Part shown: piece after piece, positions 57,021 through 64,000 of the stretch
Layout: each line of letters opens with the position of its first letter
Position numbering within the stretch: position 1 is the first letter of the stretch
Assembly (NCBI GenBank): GCA_963978905.1
Contig: OZ022258.1
Span: forward strand, 47,662,591 to 47,726,590
Reading direction: 5' to 3'
DNA length: 64,000 nucleotides
From: Trichostrongylus colubriformis
Taxonomy: Eukaryota; Nematoda; Chromadorea; Rhabditida; Trichostrongylidae
Translations under genes and position numbers: made by a program
The notes under the pieces: generated by a model
Told to the model about the DNA's origin: nothing
The model's database searches: none
The model's input: only the letters and a program-made list of their open reading frames with translations

Positions 57021-57908
57021 TGTAGTCGCAACCAAGGTGCAGCCTGAGCAGTCACCAAAGGAACTACTTGCCCCAAGAAAGTAACGCACTAATCTAATTA
57101 TCGCGTGGTGTTATCAGATTCGAGGAAGTTCATGCCTCAGTCCGATGTGGTGTAGCGACTCCCTTTGTCTTCATATTACTGTTATGTACAGAAACTCGAG
57201 CGAGTCGAGAGAGTTGAGTCGAGGTGTCGTCCGAGTGTTTCCTTGCGTCCACCTGTCACCAGCTTAAGTACCCACTACGTAGTAACAAGTAGCGAACGCG
57301 ACATTCCGGGTTACACCGTGGATGCGACAGCATGCCTTTCACAGTTATTTGGGGTGGAGATCTCAAATATGGCATACGCTCGTGGTTCAACGCACTGCAG
57401 CGGTTCTACTATACAGGGAGGTACCACACAGCTCCTCCGATTTTTGCCTAGACCTTAGGGAGGGAAGGAACCTCTTTGACCTATTCTAGAAGTGTTGACA
57501 AGTATGTCCAACGAAAATTCTCAAGAAGATGAGTATAACTCATGCACATCCATTTTCTACAGAGTCATGATGAAAAGCCCAACACAGGGATGGCAAAAAA
57601 GGACCATCATGAGCAAGTTCATAGGACGATGAGGAGCCGGTGCTAATGTACTCGGGAGGGTACTGCACGCTGGGCAGCCGGCGCTGTTTTGATTATTCTT
57701 TAAGCCCAAACCTTAGTTTAGGAGGAAGCCAGTGCCCCCATCAAATAATGCTCAGGTAGAAATATACATTTGAGTGTACAAACTATATTAAAGAAGTATA
57801 CATTTGAGATTATTCTAACGGTATCGAATGGGGGCAACAGCGCGACTATGAGTATCCTCCCTGAACTACATTACCGCCAAGGAATCCTCCGCCTAGAGAT
57901 GATCCCTA
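57021..57908. other. No gene recognised
   Basis: The plus frame at 57165-57458 has no splice support. Confidence 0.4.
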
Positions 57909-58083
57909 AGGCCGCATTCATACTTTGCGGTGCCCGCAGAAGAGCATAGGGTGCGTGTCTCTGCGTCTCCGCCTGTGCCACCCTGTCTCCTGCCTGCATC
58001 ATTTCCGCACCTCCTCCGTGCTAGCCTGCCTCGCTGCCTGTAAACGCAACCACGCCCTGCCGGCGGAAAGTATGAACGCGGTC
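57909..58083. mobile_element. GC-rich inverted-repeat MITE, second copy
   Basis: GGCCGCATTCATACTTTGCG at the left and GAAAGTATGAACGCGGTC at the right match the inner arms of 47386-47515. The interiors are unrelated. Confidence 0.65.
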
Positions 58084-58878
58084 TAACCTTAAAGACGCAG
58101 ACGGCTGCCAATGTTTTTTTTTGAAACCTGGAGATTCTTTCAATCCCATATTATTTTGTATCTTTAATGAAAAAAGCAAGAAATAAGACAGGGCAAATCC
58201 ATTATTAAGACACTGAAAACGAAGTGACCAAGTGGTCCATGTGAATGATACATGACTTTTTGCCTCGTCTGCCTCATCGCAAATGAAGTCAAATTGCACG
58301 CTGTACAGTATCACTACAGCAACAATTTTATAACGCTGATGCAATGTATTCGCGCACAGAACAATTCCAGTGCAGGTTGAAGTGAATGAGACACCGAAGA
58401 TGCGCTCCAGAGTCGTTTATCTAGGCGACGGATTACTGTAACTGTCGGAAGTACGCAAATGCACGTGTGGGTGCATGTGTTTTTATGTAATACCCAAGGT
58501 CTGCTCAGCGAAAATTATTTTCCCACCAATGAGCGATGTCCGGGATGGTTATAGTTGAATAGTGCCGATAATCTTTTTAGCATTGATTAATATGTTGGAA
58601 GGAACCTTAGTGATAGAAGAAACCACAAAAACCCAGAAATTGCAAAAACACTTGGAACATGATCAGAACTGGTACGTGGTTTGTGAATTTCTTGGTCAAA
58701 CACACATGCGCTCCACGCTGAATAGTCTGCTCCAGTGAAATCGTCGGTTTGCTCAAAGCGTTCCATTGGATGAAAGAAGTTTCTCCAACTCCTCGCAAGT
58801 ACCATTGATCCCTTCTGTCAGTAGCTATTCCATTATGTACCAGTTTTATTAAGTTTTTGATCCGGGTCAAGTAAAGTG
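58084..58878. other. No gene recognised
   Basis: Minus frames at 58587-58903 overlap one another and show no exon structure. Nothing is supported. Confidence 0.4.
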
Positions 58879-59063
58879 ATGGGGGGAGATGCGAAATTAT
58901 CACCGACGTCGAAGCTCTTTTTCCCTCCCTAGGCGCAGGCTGAGGAGATGATACTGCTATGGCTGTTGCTTTCTCAGTAGGAAGAGAAATGAATCCATGA
59001 AACTTAGCCTAAGCCTAGGGGGGAAGGAGCTTCGACGTCGGTGAAAAGTCGCCTCTCCCCCAT
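58879..59063. mobile_element. Short inverted-repeat element
   Basis: ATGGGGGGAGATGCG and CACCGACGTCGAAGCTC followed by CCTAGGCG..GGCT are mirrored by AGCCTAGG, GAGCTTCGACGTCGGTG and CCTCTCCCCCAT. It lies between the 52-56 kb gene and the MRG gene. Confidence 0.75.
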
Positions 59064-59692
59064 CCCCTCCTCCCACCTTAATTGACCCGTCGTTCCTATT
59101 TCAGAGAGCGAGTGCTCAGGAATGCCCGGTTTCGAAAATAAGAAACACCTTGGACGATTGTTTGTACGTCGAAAGGTGTTGCATATTCAGTTCACATCGC
59201 TTGCGCTTATTTTCACATAGATATTTATTGATTGCTTAGGTAGATTTTGGTTCTTGCGAGAGCAGGCAAATTACAGGGGGAGCAAAGCTCCGAGTGTTGT
59301 GCGGTGGGATTTTTCTTATCAGGAAAAGAATCACTTGAACGAAATGATCGTTGTATATCTGACATCGTGTGGATTCGTTTCTTTGGTCCCAGTGTATATA
59401 TGTAGTAGCCTGATTGGTGGGCATTGAATTCTTTTCGCAAATAAAAGTGGCATCTAATATCTCTTTGACTGAAATTACAAGAGTCCGAGCTCAAATGACT
59501 TGTTGCATGGCTTTGATGGCTCGCTCCTAATTCAAAGACTTTTGTTTGTCAGCATAAAACGTCTGGTTACTGCGTCACTTCTCCCCCTTCTACCTGGATG
59601 TTCTTCAACTTGACGGCCTTTGTATCTTCTTCGATACCTCTTAGCGTTATATAATCAGCTTTCGATTTCCCCTTCTTCGCTTTCAGAAGAAC

Positions 59693-62600
59693 ATGGGACC
59701 GAAGAAAGAGGTAAAAAAGTACGATCTGAATGACAAGGTTATGTGCAAACATGGCTTGTTCTACTACGAAGCAAAAATCACTGAGATTGCTGAACAGGAT
59801 GGAGAACCTCTTTATGTTGTCCATTATCAGGTAGGTTAACGCTTTCGTCTTGGAACCCTTCCTTGTTGAAAACTCATGCTGCTGGTAATATATTTGCGTA
59901 TTATCATGTTTTTTTCTATGTTTTCAGGGTTGGCATAAGAGATATGATGAAAGAATAACGCAGAGTGAAACAGCAGAGAAATTTCTCGCTTTCACGCCTG
60001 AAAATGTTGCCAGATGCAAGGTAAGCGAAAAGTAGCGAGCGAAATGTAATGCTGTTGCAGGTTGCATTAGTAATAATGAAGCCTGTGCAGTGATACATGA
60101 TGTTTCAGAAGGAAATCCAAGATGCCCAGTCATCGAAGGTCAAGAGGAGGAAAACCAAAGAAGGACATGACGACGATGTAAGTTACCAACCTTTGAAGCC
60201 TCCTCCCTACTGAAAGCAAGACCCACTCAAAAGTGATACCAAGGCATTTCGAGATAATTTTATGTCAAAGGTAGTTGCTTCCATATGTTATGCTAAACGT
60301 GCCGAGTTATTTTCGAAGATATTATCAGTTGAATCATTAGGAGTTTGTATTATATTATTCGCATTACCTTCAATTATGATCACGACTTTAGAGCAGAAAA
60401 AGCGATGCGGGAAGTCGTGCATCCACACCGAACAGCGTTGCTCGTTCTGCTTCGGTAACGACTCCCTTACGAAGTAAGTCATTTAGTTCACTTTGGAATT
60501 CTCTATGGGTAACATATGTCTGCAAACTGAAGGTCAAAACTTGGTTCTGAAGAGCAAAATTTAGAAGGCTGTTTTCATTCCTTTAAGAACGCACGATAAT
60601 CTGATTTAACCTTCGACAGTAGTACAGGACAAAATAAGGCTTTTCACAGTTTTGGAATTTGCGGAATTGCAGAAGTGCGGAAAACGATGAAGATACGCAT
60701 CGACTGGGAGAATTGCGGAGCTGTGGAAATACAGAATTGCGGAATTTGGGGAAAAGCATTAGATACGTATCGACGCTTTCCACAATTCTTCATTTCCGCA
60801 AATTCCGCGATTCTGCATTTCCACAATTCCGCAATTCTCTCGATCGATACGTACCTAATCTTCTTTCCACAATTCCGCAAATTCCGCAATTCTGCAATTC
60901 CGTAATTTCCAAAACTGTGAACACAGCCTAACATTCCTGGAAAGGCTTGCTGAGCGTCACCTAGTTGTCACTGTGTGTACTCACTCTTTAGTAAAATCTA
61001 TCCTTATGCTACAAAAGAATCACTGTTATGAGAAGCTGGTACTTACTCTTCATGTATATTAGCGAAAATTGCAAAGAAAAGAGCAGAAGCAGGAAACGAC
61101 GCCCCTGCAGCCACATCCACCACCAACACTGCTGAGCTGGAAAACAAATCACCAGTCCATGAGCGTGATCCGCTCTTGCTTCAAGAATTGGAGGCAAGTC
61201 ATTAATTATTACCTTTTTCATTCCTGGAATACTATCTTTGTATTGATTTTTTGGGGAACCCTGAAGTTCTTATACTCGGTTCTTACAAGACGAGTTCCAT
61301 TTTAGAAACTGAATGACATGCCATCATGCTTACTTCAAATAATCGTCGATGATAGCGATATTATGACACGTCAACGTATGGTTTCTCGTTTGCCTGCACG
61401 CTACACTGTGGATGCCATTATCAATGATGTGAGCATTTTTGTGGTTTTTAGATTCCCTTTTCTACGCTCTGAATTATCTCATGGTGTGGAAGCATTCATG
61501 TGTTCATCAAAGCTTCAAAATAATTAGCCCTAGGTTTACAGAGAGTAATCTGAACATCGCGACTTCTCATGTCTTCTTATCAACCTCGAAATTTTGAATT
61601 GAGGCGACTTGAGATTACTAACATCTTTCACTTCCTTACTCATTTCAAGTCGAAAGTAGCCTTTGCCTTTCACAGTGCAGGATCATGAAACATTTACAGG
61701 TCTCAAGTTATAGCCTCTTCAAATAATGTGAATATTCATTTCCAATTGCATCCATTGCTGATGATCAACCATATTGGCAGAAATAAGAAAACGTTGTGAA
61801 TAGTCATTTCTAGCAGTGTACACACAATAAGTTGCATGACTACGCTTCTGAGCTTGATGCAAACATCTTGTTTGTTTTTTAACTGATGCTGGCATATTCT
61901 ATGCTGTCTCTTCCAGTATTGTGCTGAAGTCGGATTCTCCTCGAAGGAAGGCGAAGATTCCGCCTTGGCAAATTCGCCGTCTGGGTTGGGCAGTAGTGCG
62001 ATTGGATTGCGTGATTTCTTCAACGGTGTGCTGGGGTATGTCTTATCAGTAAAACTAATTTACTAAATTACTATATTTTCTTTTTCTGGTGTAGATTCAG
62101 CGGTTTGATCTCATTCGGTTCATGGGGTGTGGGCAAAGTGACTCTTTGGTGCGAGTGACCGGTATCGTAGATTCGCTTCGTCCAAATTGACAACCGGTAG
62201 AAAGTCTTTTACGCTTTCCTTAGTGGCTTCAAATGACGCGACTTTTCGAGCAAACAAGACGCATAATGTTGATTGTCGTCTGAACGAATTTTCCTTTGCC
62301 TCGAACTCCGGTACAACTTAGCTCCTGTTTACAGATACGAGCTACTTTACAAGTTCGAACGTCCTCAGTATGCCGCTGAAATTGAAAAAGCTGTAGGATC
62401 AAGTGATGCGGTTCACCGGAAGAGGAAGTCGCAATCATCACCAGGTTTGTGTGTTTCATCATTACTTATCTAGCTGGTGCAGGAATCAATTGCTATCATA
62501 TCTGATTTAGAAGACACTGGAAATGCGTTGATCCCATCGAAACTGTACGGTCTCCCCCATCTCCTTCGGCTGATTGTTAGATTAACAACCCTCCTTCGCG

Positions 62601-63350
62601 ATGTGCCATGGAATGACACTGTTTTCCGAGTAGGTTGTTCAAGTTCATTCTGTGTTTGAGACTCATTGCACGTGTTTACTGCTGCTTCTATGTTCATATT
62701 GAAACTAGGGGTAATGCGGCGCTGCCTCTGTATAAAGTTGTGCAATAACCCTGATATAATAATTCTCTCTTCCGTATTTGGTGTTTTTAGAGCCTGAAGT
62801 ATAAGAGCCGAAAATAAGTCTAGCATGGGGCTCTTATTTTATTCGTTAGGATGTCTTGCCCAGATTCAGTGACAAAAAAAAAATTAATTTCTCTAATTTT
62901 CTTCAATGAATAAGAGAAAAGAAATGTCAAACAACCGCAGCAGCGGATATACATATTTTAGATTATTTCTGGATAGTTTCAATTAAAATGATACTGAATC
63001 TGCCCGACATCTACGCATTCGCCTGAAATCTAACACTCGTAATTCCATCTCGTTTCATATTCCTTTCAAATATTTTACCCATATATATGTACATTATATA
63101 TTATTATATCATATTATATATATTTTACCTCTGATTCATCGCATTATTGTTACCTTTTTTGTTCAACGTTGTGAGTTATTGAGACCTAATTTGTCATATG
63201 GAAGATTGAGTGTTGCAGGATATCATAAAGTGCACGCAACATTTGATCGGATTTCTTGAGAGGAACTACCAGAAATACTACAGTATCGAAAATGATTATG
63301 AGAATACCACTCCGGAATATCAGAAAACTGCTTGGGCATCGACATCGTAA
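59693..63350 (+). CDS. mrg-1: MRG15/MRG-1-type chromodomain protein
   Basis: Ten phase-matched exons (59693-59830, 59928-60020, 60109-60177, 60392-60473, 61063-61193, 61306-61428, 61917-62035, 62335-62444, 62511-62629 and 63219-63350) encode 371 residues. Residues about 10-77 form an MRG15-type chromo barrel (VMCKHGLFYYEAKI, VHYQGWHKRYDERI). H20, Y25, Y45 and W48 sit where the methyl-lysine aromatic cage of human MRG15 lies. Next come a Lys/Arg-rich hinge and a Ser/Thr/Ala-rich linker (GSRASTPNSVARSASVTTP). The MRG domain fills about 172-371: TRQRMVSRLPARYTVDAII, LLYKFERPQY and YGLPHLLRLIVRL. MRG proteins bind H3K36-methylated chromatin and join histone acetyltransferase/deacetylase complexes; C. 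elegans MRG-1 acts in germline chromatin. The ATG lies seven bases after CTTTCAG, fitting trans-splicing. Intron 5 (61194-61305) starts GC rather than GT. No frame disruption is seen. Confidence 0.92.
60643..60921. mobile_element. Inverted-repeat element built of GGAATTGC motifs, in MRG intron 4
   Basis: TTCACAGTTTTGGAATTTGC at the left is mirrored by AATTTCCAAAACTGTGAA at the right. The interior is an irregular series of GCGGAATT / AATTCCGC words plus an ATACG.ATCGA.. motif in each half. Both strands are open for 90 codons only because of this word repetition. Confidence 0.75.
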
Positions 63351-63699
63351 GCCAATAAGGTATTGCTAAAGAGTTTACTGTTGAGGTTGTTGCAGTGATC
63401 TAGTTCATGTCGTTATTATTGCATTGCTAGTATTCCAACTTCTCTGAAGCATATTGGTCTCATTATTTCACAAGTTAGGTTTAGTAGATTAGAGACTTGC
63501 CAGGTTGAAACCACTTGTCTTATTGGAAATGGCCTGTTTTTCAGTTCTCTTTTTCACTCTGTGCATATTGATAAGACTGCAGTTTATTTTACTCATGCTT
63601 ATATTCACCCAGTACTCTCGGTTATTCTATTTGTGTTCCTTTCATCGGGCGTTGCTAACTTTATCCATCTGTATTATTGTTTTTTTCACGTTTCCATTA

Positions 63700-63800
63700 T
63701 AGTTGGGGGTGCGTACCCTTATGTCAGGATTTCGCGCGGCGCCGAACGGCGAGCGACGTTTGTGCGCGAGTTGACTGCCCTCGGTGGGAATTGCGTATAA
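63700..63800 (+). mobile_element. Left end of GTGTGTACC MITE
   Basis: GGGTGCGTACCCTTATGTCA and GGATTTCGCGCGGCGCC match the left terminus of the copies at 25071 and 37376. The partner arm is absent. Confidence 0.6.
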
Positions 63801-64000
63801 TAGCATAAGAGCGGCGACCGTATCCAAGGCTTTTCTTCTTCAGTTCACCGTTATTCTGAGCTAGTTTTCAAATTATTCTCATCTCATTATACAGAATTTG
63901 GTTGCATTTAAACGTTTTTTTTTCAGTTCACTCTTGGTTGATGATATTAGCATTTTGCATGCATTCATAGCATTTTCTGTGCTAGGTATCATCCTCACTA

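Noticed and set aside
60644..60934. Overlapping open frames of 76-96 codons on both strands
   Set aside because: They are produced by repeated GGAATT words of an inverted-repeat element inside an MRG intron.
1..64000. Bacterial-style operons, CRISPR arrays, rRNA genes
   Set aside because: No ribosome-binding sites, evenly spaced direct repeats with unique spacers, or rRNA-like conserved blocks were seen; gene structure is clearly eukaryotic.

Overview
The window reads as nuclear DNA from a nematode. Coding is split into short exons (about 50-270 nt) with GT..AG introns and pyrimidine-rich TTTCAG acceptors. Several first coding exons begin at or within a few bases of an acceptor AG, as expected for spliced-leader trans-splicing. 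The recognisable proteins are of nematode type: an MRG-1/MRG15 chromatin factor and a GUR/EGL-47/LITE-1-like receptor. The very dense short inverted-repeat elements, mariner/Tc1 relics and long introns suggest a clade V (strongylid/hookworm-like) genome. That placement is inference; no species is claimed.

Layout. From 1 to about 30.7 kb I find no convincing gene. This part is a mosaic of inverted-repeat elements, internally deleted mariner copies, a 1.4-kb near-perfect palindrome, dead non-LTR retrotransposon fragments and local tandem duplications. At 30.9-31.4 kb two phase-matched minus-strand exons show the 3' end of an unidentified gene. From 35.1 to 44.8 kb a 13-exon plus-strand gene encodes a multi-pass chemoreceptor-like protein; its sixth exon carries two in-frame TGA codons. 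At 46.2-49.6 kb (minus) and 52.2-56.2 kb (plus) two small divergently arranged genes encode predicted secreted cysteine-containing proteins with the same first-exon design. At 59.7-63.4 kb a 10-exon gene encodes a complete MRG15/MRG-1-type chromodomain protein.

The introns of all four larger genes hold transposon copies. One short inverted-repeat family, with termini like AAAGGAATCGTCCACGG, occurs at least 14 times as full, partial or tandem copies. Exon models were built by hand from splice consensus, reading phase and protein plausibility. No homology search was possible, so exact boundaries and family names should be read with the stated confidence.
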